Shown here one piece after another: positions 42,942 through 52,331 of a DNA stretch of 64,000 nucleotides. Both the position numbers and the translations under genes were made by a program. This stretch comes from Acidovorax sp. NCPPB 3576 (GTDB taxonomy: Bacteria; Pseudomonadota; Gammaproteobacteria; Burkholderiales; Burkholderiaceae_C): the NCBI RefSeq assembly GCF_028473605.1, contig NZ_CP097267.1, positions 3,526,501-3,590,500 on the forward strand. The letters are read 5' to 3'. The notes beneath the pieces were generated by a model. It had not been told where the DNA came from, did no database searches, and saw only the letters and a list, made by a program, of their open reading frames with translations. The first letter of the stretch is position 1. Each line of letters starts with the position of its first letter.

Positions 42942-44021
42942 TCACAGCTTTTGCTGCTGCATGAAGCGGTCGAACGTGCCTTCGGTGAAGCGGAACCAGG
43001 CGTTCTGGTCGGCCAGGAACTTGGAGTAGTCGGGGTAGATTTTCTTCCACTCGGGGTTGCTGTTGTTCAGGTCCGAGTAGATCTGCTGGGCCGACTTGAA
43101 CGCCGCGTTCATCACGTCCTGCGTGAAGGGGCGCAGCTTGGTGCCGGAGCCCACCAGTTGCTTGATGGCCACGGGGTTGCGGGCGTCGTACTTGGCCAGC
43201 ATGGTCACGTGGGCGTGCGAGGCAGCGGCTTCCACCACGGCCTTGTACTCGGCCGGCAGGCCTTCCCAGGCCTTGGTGTTGATGTAGAAGTCGAGCTGCG
43301 GGCCGCCTTCCCACCAGCCGGGGTAGTAGTAGAAAGGCGCGACCTTGTTGAAGCCCAGCTTCTGGTCGTCGTACGGGCCCACCCACTCCAGGGCGTCGAT
43401 CGTGCCCTTTTCCAGCGCGGGGTACAGGTCGGCGCCGGGGATGGACTGGGGAATCACGCCGAACGGCTCCAGCACCTTGCCCGCGAACGGGTTGGTGCGG
43501 AACTTCAGGCCCTTCAGGTCGGCGACCGACTTGATTTCCTTGCGGAACCAGCCACCCATCTGCGCGCCCGTGTTGCCGCCGGGCAGGTTGATGATGTTGT
43601 ACTTGGCATAGAACTCGCGCATCAGCTTGAGGCCGTTGCCCTCGTACATCCATGCGTTCATCTGGCGTGCGTTCAGGCCGAACGGCACCGCGCAGCCCAG
43701 GCAGAACGTCGGGTCCTTGCCGTAGAAATAGTAGGGAGCCGTGTGGGCCATTTCGACGGAGGCGCTCTGCACGCCGTCCACCACGCCGAAGGCGGGCATC
43801 AGCTCGCCGCCGGCATGCACCGAGATCTGGAACTTGCCGCCCGTGGCTTCGCTGACCTTCTTGGAGAACACCTCCGCCGTTCCGTAGATGGTGTCGAGCG
43901 ACTTGGGGAAGCTCGAAGCGAGGCGCCAGCGGATGTTGGCCTGCGCATGCACTGCAGGGGCCGCGCCCGCGGCCAGCACACCGACGATGCCTGCGTGCTT
44001 GATGATTGAACGACGATCCAT
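42942..44021 (-). CDS. TRAP transporter substrate-binding protein (DctP type, possibly alpha-keto-acid)
   Basis: 359 residues. The start MDRRSIIKHAGIVGVLAAGA has a twin-arginine-like motif, and cleavage is likely after VHA. The mature domain has FRTNPFAGKVLEPFGVIPQS and QLDFYINTKAWEGLP, the layout of TRAP binding proteins for 2-oxo acids and lactate such as the TakP group. Ligand assignment is tentative. The gene converges on the permease unit across a shared terminator instead of heading the same operon, which is unusual. ATG 44021 is set at the twin-arginine motif; the open frame upstream is low-complexity. Confidence 0.9.
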   Translation of the reverse strand: MDRRSIIKHAGIVGVLAAGAAPAVHAQANIRWRLASSFPKSLDTIYGTAEVFSKKVSEATGGKFQISVHAGGELMPAFGVVDGVQSASVEMAHTAPYYFYGKDPTFCLGCAVPFGLNARQMNAWMYEGNGLKLMREFYAKYNIINLPGGNTGAQMGGWFRKEIKSVADLKGLKFRTNPFAGKVLEPFGVIPQSIPGADLYPALEKGTIDALEWVGPYDDQKLGFNKVAPFYYYPGWWEGGPQLDFYINTKAWEGLPAEYKAVVEAAASHAHVTMLAKYDARNPVAIKQLVGSGTKLRPFTQDVMNAAFKSAQQIYSDLNNSNPEWKKIYPDYSKFLADQNAWFRFTEGTFDRFMQQQKL

Positions 44022-44254
44022 GAGGATTGATCTCCGAGATATTGTTGGCAAAACCCGGCGCTGGTGGGCACCGTGCGCCCAGTGCAAGAAACTGTGTGGG
44101 CCGAGGACGATTGTAGGAACATGCCCCCAGCGGGTTTTGCGGGTTTTCCCGTGAAAGAACCCACCCGTTTCGCCCATTCAGGGTTCTGCAAGCATCGGGG
44201 CATGCGCCCCGCGGAGATCGATGGGCGGCGCCTCGGTCGGGATCAGGCAGCGCC

Positions 44255-46144
44255 TCAGGCCGCGGCCGACGGCGCGAGGAAACGCGCGCGCACGGCCCGC
44301 TCGATGCCCTCGGCATCCAGCCCTTGCAATGCCAGCAGCTTGGCGGGATCGCCATGCTCGATGAACGCATCGGGCAGGCCCAGCTGCAGCACGGGCCGCA
44401 CCACGCCCGCGGCGTTGAGCGCCTCGCACACGGCGCTGCCCGCGCCGCCCACGGTGGTGCCCTCTTCCAGCGTCACCAGGGCCTCATGGTTCGCGGCCAC
44501 TTGCAGCAGCAGCGCGGTGTCGATGGGCTTGGCCCAGCGCATGTTGACCACCGTGGCGTCCAGCGCCTCGCCCGCCTGCAGCGCGGGGTACAGCAGCGTG
44601 CCGAAGGCCAGGATGGCGATGCGCCGGCCCTGTGGCGCAGCGCTGGTGCGGCGCACCTCGCCCTTGCCGAAAGGCAGCCCTTCCAGGCTGGCCAGAGGCA
44701 CCACGCCCGCACCGCTGCCGCGCGGGTAGCGCACGGCCACGGGGTGGCTTTGCTCGAAGGCGGTGGTCAGCAATTGGCGGCACTCGCGCTCGTCGGCGGG
44801 GCAGGCCATGCTCATGTTGGGAATGCAGCGCACGAACGGAATGTCGTAGGCGCCGGCATGCGTGGCGCCGTCGGCCCCCACCAGGCCCGCGCGGTCGAGC
44901 GCGAACACCACGGGTAGGTTCTGCAGGGCCACGTCGTGGATCAACTGGTCGTAGGCGCGCTGCAGGAAGGTCGAGTAGATCGCCACCACGGGCTTGACGC
45001 CCTCGCAGGCCATGCCGGCGGCGAACGTCACCGCGTGCTGCTCGGCGATGCCCACGTCGTAGTAGCGGCCGGGGAAGCGTTTTTCGAACTCCACCAGCCC
45101 CGAGCCCTCGCGCATGGCCGGCGTGATGCCCACCAGCCGCTCGTCCTTGGCCGCCATGTCGCACAGCCACTGTCCGAACACCTGCGTGAAGGTCTGCTTC
45201 GGGGGCGTGGCCGGCTGGGTCAGGCCCACGCTCGGATCGAACTTGCCCGGGCCGTGGTAGGCCACCGGATCGGCCTCGGCCAGCTTGTAGCCCTGGCCCT
45301 TCTTGGTGACCACGTGCAGGAACTGCGGGCCTTTGAGGCCCTTGATGTTTTCCAGCGTGGGGATGAGCGAGTCGAGGTCGTGCCCGTCGATGGGGCCGAT
45401 GTAGTTGAAGCCGAACTTCTCGAACAGCGTGGCCGGCACCACCATGCCCTTGGCCTGCTGCTCCAGGCGCTTGGCGAACTCCAGCAGCGGCGGCACGGGC
45501 TTGAGCACGGTCTTGCCCACGTTCTTCGCGGCGGCGTAGAAATGGCCGCTCATGAGCTGCGCCAGGTAGCGGTTGAGCGCGCCCACGGGCGGGCTGATGC
45601 TCATGTCGTTGTCGTTGAGGATGACCAGCAGGTTGGCATCGGCCACGCCGGCGTTGTTCAGCGCCTCGAAGGCCATGCCCGCCGTCATGGCGCCGTCGCC
45701 GATGATGGCCACGGCATGGCGGTTCTCGCCCCGCTGCTTGGCCGCCAGCGCCATGCCCAATGCGGCCGAAATGCTGGTGCTGGAGTGCGCCGTGCCGAAG
45801 GTGTCGTATTCGCTCTCGGCGCGCTGCGGAAAGCCCGACAGCCCGCCGAACTGGCGCAGCGTGCCCATGCGGTCGCGCCGGCCGGTCAGGATCTTGTGGG
45901 GATAGGTCTGGTGGCCCACGTCCCACACCAGGCGGTCGCGCGGGGTGTCGAACACGGTGTGCAGCGCCACCGTCAGCTCCACCGTGCCCAGGTTGGAACT
46001 CAGGTGCCCGCCGGTCTTGGAGACGCTGTCGAGCACGAAGGCGCGCAGCTCGGTGGCCAGGTCCTTCAACTCGGCGCGCGACAGGCGGCGCAGGCCGGAC
46101 GGGTCGTTGATGGTCTGCAGCAGGGGAAAGGAGTTCGTGGACAT
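44255..46144 (-). CDS. dxs: 1-deoxy-D-xylulose-5-phosphate synthase
   Basis: 629 residues, the normal size. Thiamine-diphosphate-dependent: [20 protein letters not shown] is the cofactor motif, [18 protein letters not shown] contains a catalytic histidine, and the C-terminal transketolase half includes [15 protein letters not shown]. It condenses pyruvate with glyceraldehyde-3-phosphate, the first step of the methylerythritol phosphate isoprenoid pathway. ispA, making the downstream prenyl diphosphate, lies upstream on the same strand, 134 nt away; the gap contains a dispersed repeat immediately before the ATG at 46144. Confidence 0.96.
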   Translation of the reverse strand: MSTNSFPLLQTINDPSGLRRLSRAELKDLATELRAFVLDSVSKTGGHLSSNLGTVELTVALHTVFDTPRDRLVWDVGHQTYPHKILTGRRDRMGTLRQFGGLSGFPQRAESEYDTFGTAHSSTSISAALGMALAAKQRGENRHAVAIIGDGAMTAGMAFEALNNAGVADANLLVILNDNDMSISPPVGALNRYLAQLMSGHFYAAAKNVGKTVLKPVPPLLEFAKRLEQQAKGMVVPATLFEKFGFNYIGPIDGHDLDSLIPTLENIKGLKGPQFLHVVTKKGQGYKLAEADPVAYHGPGKFDPSVGLTQPATPPKQTFTQVFGQWLCDMAAKDERLVGITPAMREGSGLVEFEKRFPGRYYDVGIAEQHAVTFAAGMACEGVKPVVAIYSTFLQRAYDQLIHDVALQNLPVVFALDRAGLVGADGATHAGAYDIPFVRCIPNMSMACPADERECRQLLTTAFEQSHPVAVRYPRGSGAGVVPLASLEGLPFGKGEVRRTSAAPQGRRIAILAFGTLLYPALQAGEALDATVVNMRWAKPIDTALLLQVAANHEALVTLEEGTTVGGAGSAVCEALNAAGVVRPVLQLGLPDAFIEHGDPAKLLALQGLDAEGIERAVRARFLAPSAAA

Positions 46145-46146
46145 AT

Positions 46147-46192
46147 GCTATCTTTTTAGTAGCTGCTTGCGCAATACAGGCAAGCGCTGCAG
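46147..46192 (+). repeat. Dispersed repeat, variant copy 3, abutting the dxs start codon
   Basis: It reads GCTATCTTTTTAGTAGC followed by a TGCTTGCGCAATACAGGCAAGCGCTGCAG stem block. The A/T-rich TAGC-bounded first block matches the other copies; the second block is a different hairpin (TTGCGC/AAGCGC-like). It ends 2 nt from the dxs ATG, so it covers the dxs ribosome-binding region. Confidence 0.55.
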
Positions 46193-46278
46193 ACCGATCA
46201 GAGTGCAGGCCGGTACGCCGCGGACATCGCGGTGGCCTGCTGGAATGGCGGCCTGGGGCACGCAGCACGCCGCCATCA

Positions 46279-47235
46279 TCAATGCGAGCGGTTCACCACC
46301 ATGTCGGCCAGCGCCGCCAGCGCGCGCGTGTCGGGCAGGCCGCTCGCGGCCAGGGCGGCGTGCGCCTCGGCCAGCAGTTCGCCGGCATGCGCCTGGGCGC
46401 GTTCGAGCCCCAGCAGCGAGACATAGGTGGGCTTGTCGCTCGCAGCATCCTTGCCGGCGGTCTTGCCCAGCGTGGCCGAATCGGCCGTCACGTCGAGGAT
46501 GTCGTCCACCACCTGGAAGGCCAGCCCCAGCGCGGCGCCGTATTGCGACAGCGCGGCCAGGGCCGCCGGCGTGGCGTGCCCGCAGGCCGCACCCATCACC
46601 ACGCTGCCCTGCAGCAGCGCGCCGGTCTTGAGCTTGTGCATCTGGCGCAGTTCGGCCTCGGTCAAAGCACGGCCCACGCTGGCCAGGTCGATGGCCTGGC
46701 CGCCGGCCATGCCGCCCGCGCCCGCGGCCTGCGCGAGCATGCGGCACAGCATGGCCTGCATCGCGGGCGGCACCTCGGGTCCGTGCGGCGTGAGCAGGCC
46801 GAAAGCCAGTGCCTGCAGGGCATCGCCCGCCAGCAGCGCCCGCGCCTCGCCGAAGCGAACGTGCACCGTGGGCTTGCCGCGGCGCAGCACGTCGTTGTCC
46901 ATGCACGGCATGTCGTCGTGCACCAGGGAATAGGCGTGGATCAACTCCACCGAGCAGGCCGCGCGCAGGGCCGCCTCGTCCAGGCCACCCACGGCCTCGG
47001 AGGCGGCTAGCACCAGCAGGGGCCGCAGGCGCTTGCCGCCGTCGAGCACGGCGTAGCGCATGGCCTCGCCCAGGCCCGCAGGCGCATCGCTGCACACCCA
47101 GCGCGACAGGGCATCTTCCACGCGCGCCAGTTGCGCATCGCTCCAGCCGCGAAGGTCGAAGGGCGTCGTGGGTGCGGTGGATGTGTGGGCTGCGGTATGG
47201 GGCATCGCCATGGCGGTGGTCACTCCTGCGTCCAT
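46279..47235 (-). CDS. ispA: Polyprenyl synthetase (farnesyl/geranyl diphosphate synthase)
   Basis: About 318 residues. The two aspartate-rich motifs of trans-prenyltransferases are visible: [20 protein letters not shown] (first) and [13 protein letters not shown] (second). It condenses IPP with allylic diphosphates to make farnesyl diphosphate. It sits between xseB and dxs, a common isoprenoid gene order in proteobacteria. ATG 47235 overlaps the xseB stop by 16 nt; in-frame starts at 47211 and 47205 would also be compatible. Confidence 0.94.
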   Translation of the reverse strand: MDAGVTTAMAMPHTAAHTSTAPTTPFDLRGWSDAQLARVEDALSRWVCSDAPAGLGEAMRYAVLDGGKRLRPLLVLAASEAVGGLDEAALRAACSVELIHAYSLVHDDMPCMDNDVLRRGKPTVHVRFGEARALLAGDALQALAFGLLTPHGPEVPPAMQAMLCRMLAQAAGAGGMAGGQAIDLASVGRALTEAELRQMHKLKTGALLQGSVVMGAACGHATPAALAALSQYGAALGLAFQVVDDILDVTADSATLGKTAGKDAASDKPTYVSLLGLERAQAHAGELLAEAHAALAASGLPDTRALAALADMVVNRSH

Positions 47236-47462
47236 GGTTGCAACGCCCCTTCGTCCAATACCTTGATCTGGTCCTGCACCGCTTCCAGCCGGCCACGGCA
47301 AAAAGCCAGCAGCGCCGCGCCGCGCTGGTAGCCCGCCAGCATCTGGTCCAGCGGCAGCTGGCCCGACTCGATGCGCCCCACGAGTTGCTCCAGCTCTTCC
47401 AGCGCGGCTTCGTAGCTGGCGGGTTCGGGGAGTTTCGAGGGGACGGCGGAGGCCTTGGGCAT
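47220..47462 (-). CDS. xseB: Exodeoxyribonuclease VII small subunit
   Basis: 80 residues. The core [24 protein letters not shown] followed by [22 protein letters not shown] is the family coiled-coil signature. It pairs with XseA, encoded elsewhere, to degrade single-stranded DNA. ATG 47462 is chosen since the family starts a few residues before the helix; the longer open frame to 47579 is Pro-rich. First gene of xseB-ispA-dxs. Confidence 0.93.
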   Translation of the reverse strand: MPKASAVPSKLPEPASYEAALEELEQLVGRIESGQLPLDQMLAGYQRGAALLAFCRGRLEAVQDQIKVLDEGALQPWTQE

Positions 47463-47660
47463 GGAACGGGGGGCGGCGAACGCGCAGGTAAAACGGGCGA
47501 TTTTAGGCGCACCCTCCTGCGCACGGGGGACGGCAGGCGGGAGGGGCATGGAAAATGGCTGGCACCTTGGCGACACCACCGCCGCGCAAAGCGTTGCCTG
47601 GCGCGCTCAAGCATGGCCGGCCAATACACATACGGGGGGCGCGGAAATAACCCCACCGGC

Positions 47661-47708
47661 TACAATCCCATTCCCTTCGGGCCGGCTTGCATGCCGGTTT
47701 CTTTTTTT
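47661..47708 (+). promoter_or_regulatory. Compact -10-like box plus terminator hairpin ahead of the Rieske oxygenase
   Basis: TACAAT (47661-47666) is followed 15 nt later by a CCGGC (47682-47686) / GCCGG (47693-47697) hairpin and a T-rich run TTTCTTTTTTT (47698-47708). The oxygenase gene starts 54 nt after the run. This could be a promoter with an attenuator, or the terminator of a very short RNA. No matching -35 box was found. Confidence 0.4.
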
Positions 47709-47761
47709 CTGTGTGCACTTCACGCACCCTCCCTGTGGGGAGTCTTTAGGTCAGGTCACCC

Positions 47762-48901
47762 ATGTCTGATTTAAGTCTTCAACTGCAGCAGGCCTCAAGC
47801 CAACTACCAGTTTCAAGCTACTTTGACGAGGCGCTGTTCCAGCGCGAGTTGGAGACCATCTTCCAGCGCGGGCCCCGCTATGTGGGGCACCAGCTTTCCG
47901 TGCCCCATGCGGGCGACTACTACGCTCTGCCCCAGGAGGGCGAGGGCCGTGCGCTCGTGCGCAATGCGCAGGGCGGCGTCGAGCTGATCTCCAACGTCTG
48001 CCGCCACCGCCAGGCCGTGATGCTCAAGGGCCGCGGCACGCTGCAGGGCCATGGCAAGGGCCACGCAGGCGGCAACATCGTGTGCCCGCTGCACCGCTGG
48101 ACGTATGCGCCCAACGGCCAATTGCTCGGCGCCCCGCACTTTTCGCAGGACCCGTGCCTGAACCTCAACAACTACGGCCTGCGCGAGTGGAACGGCCTTT
48201 TGTTCGAGGACAACGGCCGCGACATCGGCGCCGACTTGGGCGGCATGGGCCCGCGCGCGGAGCTGAGCTTCGACGGCTTCTCGCTCGACCGCGTGGAAAT
48301 GCACGAGTGCAACTACAACTGGAAGACCTTCATCGAGGTGTATCTCGAGGACTACCACGTGGGCCCGTTCCACCCGGGCCTGGGCAACTTCGTGACCTGC
48401 GACGACCTGAGCTGGGAGTTCCAGAAGCACTACTCGGTGCAGACGGTCGGCGTGGCCTCCACCTTCGGCAAGCCCGGCTCCGACATCTACCGCAAATGGC
48501 ACGACGTGCTGCTGCAGTACCGCGAAGGCAAGATGCCCGAGCGCGGCGCGATCTGGCTCACCTACTACCCTCACATCATGGTGGAGTGGTATCCGCACGT
48601 GCTCACCGTCTCCACGCTGCACCCCGTCAGCCCGACGAAGACGATGAACATGGTGGAGTTCTACTACCCCGAAGAGATCACCGCCTTCGAGCGCGAGTTC
48701 GTCGAGGCCCAGCAGGCCGCCTACATGGAAACCTGCATCGAGGACGACGAGATCGGCGAGCGCATGGACGCCGGCCGCCGCGCCCTCTACGAGCGCGGCG
48801 ACAACGAAGTCGGCCCCTACCAGAGCCCGATGGAAGACGGCATGCAGCACTTCCACGAGTGGTATCGCGCCGCCATGGGCGATGCGGTGCCCCAGCGCTG
48901 A
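47762..48901 (+). CDS. Rieske non-heme iron oxygenase, alpha-type subunit
   Basis: 379 residues. The Rieske [2Fe-2S] ligands are in NVCRHR and NIVCPLHRW. The mononuclear iron site is EDYHVGPFHPG (two histidines) with acidic residues in CIEDDEIGERMDAG towards the C-terminus. This is the ring-hydroxylating or choline/carnitine-monooxygenase-type architecture; the substrate cannot be read. No reductase or beta subunit is adjacent, so the electron donor is elsewhere. A terminator-like hairpin precedes the gene. Confidence 0.9.
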   Translation: MSDLSLQLQQASSQLPVSSYFDEALFQRELETIFQRGPRYVGHQLSVPHAGDYYALPQEGEGRALVRNAQGGVELISNVCRHRQAVMLKGRGTLQGHGKGHAGGNIVCPLHRWTYAPNGQLLGAPHFSQDPCLNLNNYGLREWNGLLFEDNGRDIGADLGGMGPRAELSFDGFSLDRVEMHECNYNWKTFIEVYLEDYHVGPFHPGLGNFVTCDDLSWEFQKHYSVQTVGVASTFGKPGSDIYRKWHDVLLQYREGKMPERGAIWLTYYPHIMVEWYPHVLTVSTLHPVSPTKTMNMVEFYYPEEITAFEREFVEAQQAAYMETCIEDDEIGERMDAGRRALYERGDNEVGPYQSPMEDGMQHFHEWYRAAMGDAVPQR

Positions 48902-48914
48902 CGCCGACCCGATT

Positions 48915-48968
48915 GCTATAAAAATAATAGCTACCGCCGCATGATCCACTAGGGCATGCGGCCTTTTC
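48915..48968 (+). repeat. Dispersed Comamonadaceae-type repeat, copy 4
   Basis: It reads GCTATAAAAATAATAGC, then a hairpin block with CACTAGGGCATGCGGCC and a CCTTTT end. It lies between the Rieske oxygenase and the EamA transporter, in the orientation of copy 1. Confidence 0.75.
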
Positions 48969-48989
48969 CACCAAAAACCCCTCATTTCC

Positions 48990-49901
48990 ATGCAAGCGCT
49001 CTGGATGGTGTTGGCCGCGTTCCTCTTCGCCAGCATGGGCGTGTGCGTCAAGGTGGCGTCGGCCTACTTCAATTCGGCCGAACTGGTGTGCTACCGCGGC
49101 ATCATCGGCATGGCGATCCTGTGGGCGCTGGCGCGCTCGCAGCGGGTCAAGCTGGGCACGCACTACCCGGGCATGCATGCCTGGCGCAGCCTGATCGGCG
49201 TGGTCTCGCTGGGCTCGTGGTTCTATTCCATCGCCCATCTGCCGCTGGCCACCTCGATGACGCTCAACTACATGAGCAGCGTGTGGATCGCGGCGTTCCT
49301 CGTCGGTGGCGCGCTGCTGGCCTGGCGGCCGTCGAGCAGCAGTTCGCGCCCGCCGTTGCAGGGCACGCTGGTGTTCACCGTGATGGTGGGTTTTGCCGGC
49401 GTGGTGATGATGCTGCGCCCCAGCCTCGACCAGCACCAGATGTTCGCCGGCCTCATCGGATTGCTGTCCGGCCTCACCGCCGCGTTCGCCTACATGCAGG
49501 TCATGGCGCTGTCGCGCCTGGGCGAGCCCGAGACGCGCACGGTGTTCTATTTCGCCGTGGGTTCGGCGGTGGCGGGTGGCGCGGGCCTGCTGCTCACGGG
49601 CACCTCGCAATGGCCGGGCTGGCAGAGCCTGTGGCTGCTGCCGATCGGCGTGCTGGCGGCCGCCGGCCAGCTGTGCCTGACGCGGGCCTATGCCAGCGCG
49701 CGCACCTCGCGAGGCACGCTGGTGGTGGCCAACCTGCAGTATTCGGGCATCGTGTTCGCGGCGCTGTACAGCGTGCTGCTGTTCGGCGACGACATTCCCG
49801 CCCTCGGCTGGGCCGGCATGGCGCTCATCGTGGTGAGCGGCATCGTGGCCACGGTGCTGCGTGCCCGCGCGGCCCCCGGAGCGCCAGCCGAAGAGCACTG
49901 A
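48990..49901 (+). CDS. EamA/DMT-family membrane transporter
   Basis: 303 residues with about ten transmembrane helices in two EamA repeats; it starts MQALWMVLAAFLFASMGVCV, and the second repeat ends GWAGMALIVVSGIVATVL. Drug/metabolite transporters of this type export amino acids, nucleosides or other metabolites. No substrate is predicted. It lies 88 nt after the Rieske oxygenase with a dispersed repeat between. Confidence 0.9.
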   Translation: MQALWMVLAAFLFASMGVCVKVASAYFNSAELVCYRGIIGMAILWALARSQRVKLGTHYPGMHAWRSLIGVVSLGSWFYSIAHLPLATSMTLNYMSSVWIAAFLVGGALLAWRPSSSSSRPPLQGTLVFTVMVGFAGVVMMLRPSLDQHQMFAGLIGLLSGLTAAFAYMQVMALSRLGEPETRTVFYFAVGSAVAGGAGLLLTGTSQWPGWQSLWLLPIGVLAAAGQLCLTRAYASARTSRGTLVVANLQYSGIVFAALYSVLLFGDDIPALGWAGMALIVVSGIVATVLRARAAPGAPAEEH

Positions 49902-50059
49902 GGCCGAGGCGGCTGGCCACCGGGCCCGAGACCACAGGGCTGCACGGCCGGCACGCCGCTCAGTCAGGCGGCTGATCAGGCGGCCAGTCAGGCCTGTCCG
50001 ACGCACGGCCCTTGCGCGCCGGACCACAATAAGGGCTTGTTTGCCACCGCAGGAGCGCC

Positions 50060-50959
50060 ATGCCATACACCACCCTGATCTCCGCCGCCGAACTGCGATC
50101 CCTTACCGAAAGCGGCGCGCCGCTGATGGTCTTCGATTGCACCTTCGACCTGATGCAGCCCTCGCTGGGCGAGCAGCAATACCGTGAATCGCACATTCCC
50201 GGCGCGCTCTACGCGCACCTGGACCGCGACCTGAGCGCCAAGCACGGCGCGCCCGGCGCGGGCGGCACCATCGTCGCCACCGAGGCGGACGCGCCCGCAT
50301 CGGGCGGGCGCCACCCCCTGCCCAACCGCGACCGGCTCGAAGCGTGGCTCTCGCGCATTGGCTTCACCAACGGCATGCAGGCCGTGGTGTACGACCGCAA
50401 CGGCGCCAACTACTGCGGCCGCCTGTGGTGGATGCTCAAGTGGGCCGGCCACGACGCGGTGGCGGTGCTGGACGGCGGGCTGCAGGCCTGGACTGCCGCG
50501 GGCGGGGCCCTCGCCAGCGGCGACGAGCCGGCGCATTTCCAGTCCAACTTCAAGCTGGGCGAGCCCCTGCGCCGCCTGGCTGCGGCGGCCGACGTGCAGG
50601 CCGCGCTGGGCCAACCCCGCCAGACCGTGATCGACGCGCGGGCCCCCGCCCGCTATCGGGGCGAGGTCGAGCCGCTGGACCCCGTGGCCGGCCACATTCC
50701 CGGCGCGCTGAACCGCCCTTTCAGCGAAAACATCGGCCCGGACGGCCGCTTCAAGCCCGCAGACCAGTTGCGCGCCGAGTTCGAGGCCCTGCTGGGCGGC
50801 CGCCCGCCCGCCACGGTGGTGCACCAATGCGGCAGCGGAGTGAGTGCCGTGCCCAACGTTTTGGCCATGGAACTGGCCGGTCTCGGAAAAACCACGCTGT
50901 TTGCCGGCAGCTGGAGCGAATGGTGCAGCGACCCTGACCGCCCGGTAGAGCGCGGTTGA
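50060..50959 (+). CDS. sseA: Sulfurtransferase (3-mercaptopyruvate/thiosulfate, tandem rhodanese)
   Basis: 299 residues with two rhodanese domains. The C-terminal active-site loop reads HQCGSGVSAVPN, with catalytic Cys in the CGSGV-type loop of mercaptopyruvate sulfurtransferases. The N-terminal inactive domain includes YRESHIPGALYAHLDRDLS. It transfers sulfane sulfur to cyanide or thiols. AGGAG precedes ATG 50060. The assignment to mercaptopyruvate over thiosulfate rests on the loop and is moderate; the symbol is by resemblance. Confidence 0.9.
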   Translation: MPYTTLISAAELRSLTESGAPLMVFDCTFDLMQPSLGEQQYRESHIPGALYAHLDRDLSAKHGAPGAGGTIVATEADAPASGGRHPLPNRDRLEAWLSRIGFTNGMQAVVYDRNGANYCGRLWWMLKWAGHDAVAVLDGGLQAWTAAGGALASGDEPAHFQSNFKLGEPLRRLAAAADVQAALGQPRQTVIDARAPARYRGEVEPLDPVAGHIPGALNRPFSENIGPDGRFKPADQLRAEFEALLGGRPPATVVHQCGSGVSAVPNVLAMELAGLGKTTLFAGSWSEWCSDPDRPVERG

Positions 50960-51192
50960 GCACCGTGGGGAGGCCGGCAGTGCAGCAGGCCATCCCCTCT
51001 CCAGGGTCGGACACCGGCTGCGGATTTTGTAAGGCAAATTCCTACACGGCAGGTGCGCAGACCAGACACGCTGCACATCCAAACCCCGACTTAATTTTTG
51101 ATTGGGCTGAATTCACAATCCATTTCAACGGATCGCGAAACCATGCAAACCGCATGACCCCCGCCAGATCGGTTAAAGGAAAAGGATTCACC

Positions 51193-51522
51193 ATGACCTC
51201 CGAACAACTTCTCGCTGAAATCCGCGAAGCCAATCTCACCTACCTGATGTTGGCACAGACCCTGATCCGCCAGGACAAGGCGGAAGCTGTTTTCCGTCTG
51301 GGCCTGAACGAAGACGCCGCCGACATCCTCGCCTCACTGTCGGCCGCACAGGTGCTCAAGCTGGCCTCCCGCAACACGCTGCTGTGCAGCTTCCGGGTGG
51401 ACGACAACTTGGTGTGGAGCTTGCTCACCAACCACAACACCCCGAAGAAGGTCGGCAACGAAGCGACCAACACGCTGCACGCCAACATCCTGATGGCCAG
51501 CCGCGTGTCCGAAGTGCTCTGA
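51193..51522 (+). CDS. flhD: Flagellar transcriptional activator FlhD
   Basis: 109 residues. EQLLAEIREANLTYLMLAQT and RLGLNEDAADILASLSAAQV are typical FlhD. With FlhC it forms the hetero-hexameric master regulator that activates class II flagellar promoters with sigma-70. The start at 51193 follows a strong AAAGGAAAAGGA; the open frame to 50956 is upstream non-coding. flhC lies 67 nt downstream. Confidence 0.96.
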   Translation: MTSEQLLAEIREANLTYLMLAQTLIRQDKAEAVFRLGLNEDAADILASLSAAQVLKLASRNTLLCSFRVDDNLVWSLLTNHNTPKKVGNEATNTLHANILMASRVSEVL

Positions 51523-51589
51523 GCGCAGCGCCCGCCGCCCTCGCCACCTCGCCCGCCTGCCGCCGCCCACCCTTCTTCGAAAGCCAGCC

Positions 51590-52132
51590 ATGTCCGCACC
51601 CGTCAAGAGCGTCCTCAACGAATCCAAGCAGATCGAACGCGCCGCCATGCTGATCCAGATGGGTGCCCGCATGCAGGTGCTGGAGTCGGAAACCACGCTG
51701 TCCTACGAGCGCCTGATCCGCCTGTACAAGGAGATCGCCGGCAAGTCGCCGTCCAAGGGCCAGCTGCCCTTCTCGACCGACTGGTTCCTGACCTGGCAGG
51801 AGAACGTCCACAGCTCGCTGTTCCTGAACATCTACGAATACCTGTCCAAGGGCGTGGACCTGGATTCGGTGGAACTGCTGACCAAGGCCTACCGCCTGTA
51901 CAACGAGCAGGTCATCACCGCCGAGATCGAACCCCTGCTGTCCTTCACCCGCGCCTGGCGCCTGGTGAAGTTCGTGGACGCCGGCATGCTCACCCGCACG
52001 GCCTGCTCGCATTGCAAGGGCCAGTTCGTCACCGAGCTGTACGAAAACGCCCGCAACTACACCTGCGGCCTGTGCAACCCGCCCGCCCGTGCCGGCAAGA
52101 GCAAGTCGGCCGGCGCGCTGATGCTGCACTGA
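51590..52132 (+). CDS. flhC: Flagellar transcriptional activator FlhC
   Basis: 180 residues. The zinc-binding cysteines are in CSHCKGQFVTELYENARNYT followed by CGLCNPP, as in FlhC. The N-terminal part (QIERAAMLIQMGARMQVLES) is the family dimer region. Partner of FlhD. A dispersed repeat and an intrinsic terminator follow. Confidence 0.96.
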   Translation: MSAPVKSVLNESKQIERAAMLIQMGARMQVLESETTLSYERLIRLYKEIAGKSPSKGQLPFSTDWFLTWQENVHSSLFLNIYEYLSKGVDLDSVELLTKAYRLYNEQVITAEIEPLLSFTRAWRLVKFVDAGMLTRTACSHCKGQFVTELYENARNYTCGLCNPPARAGKSKSAGALMLH

Positions 52133-52164
52133 GCTGAGCGGCCAGGCCACCGGGCCTTTCAGTC

Positions 52165-52218
52165 AAAAAGGCCTCCAGCGCATATTCTTCTAGGGCGTAC
52201 AGCTATAAAAACAATAGC
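52165..52218 (-). repeat. Dispersed Comamonadaceae-type repeat, copy 5
   Basis: On the minus strand it reads GCTATTGTTTTTATAGC followed by a CGCCCTAGAAGAATATGCGCTGG block and a GGCCTTTTT end. It lies between flhC and the flhDC terminator. Confidence 0.75.
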
Positions 52219-52251
52219 AAACGCAGATTCAGCACGAAAACCTCAAGACGA

Positions 52252-52276
52252 AACCCGGCACTGGCCGGGTTTTTTC
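52252..52276 (+). terminator. Intrinsic terminator downstream of flhDC
   Basis: An 8-bp stem AACCCGGC (52252-52259) / GCCGGGTT (52264-52271) with a 4-nt loop is followed by TTTTT. It terminates flhDC; an A-rich stretch upstream could help on the opposite strand too. Confidence 0.88.
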
Positions 52277-52331
52277 ATGGGCGCGCTTATCTGGTGGGGG
52301 CGCCCAGCCCTGCGCGCACGGGCGCCTTCCC

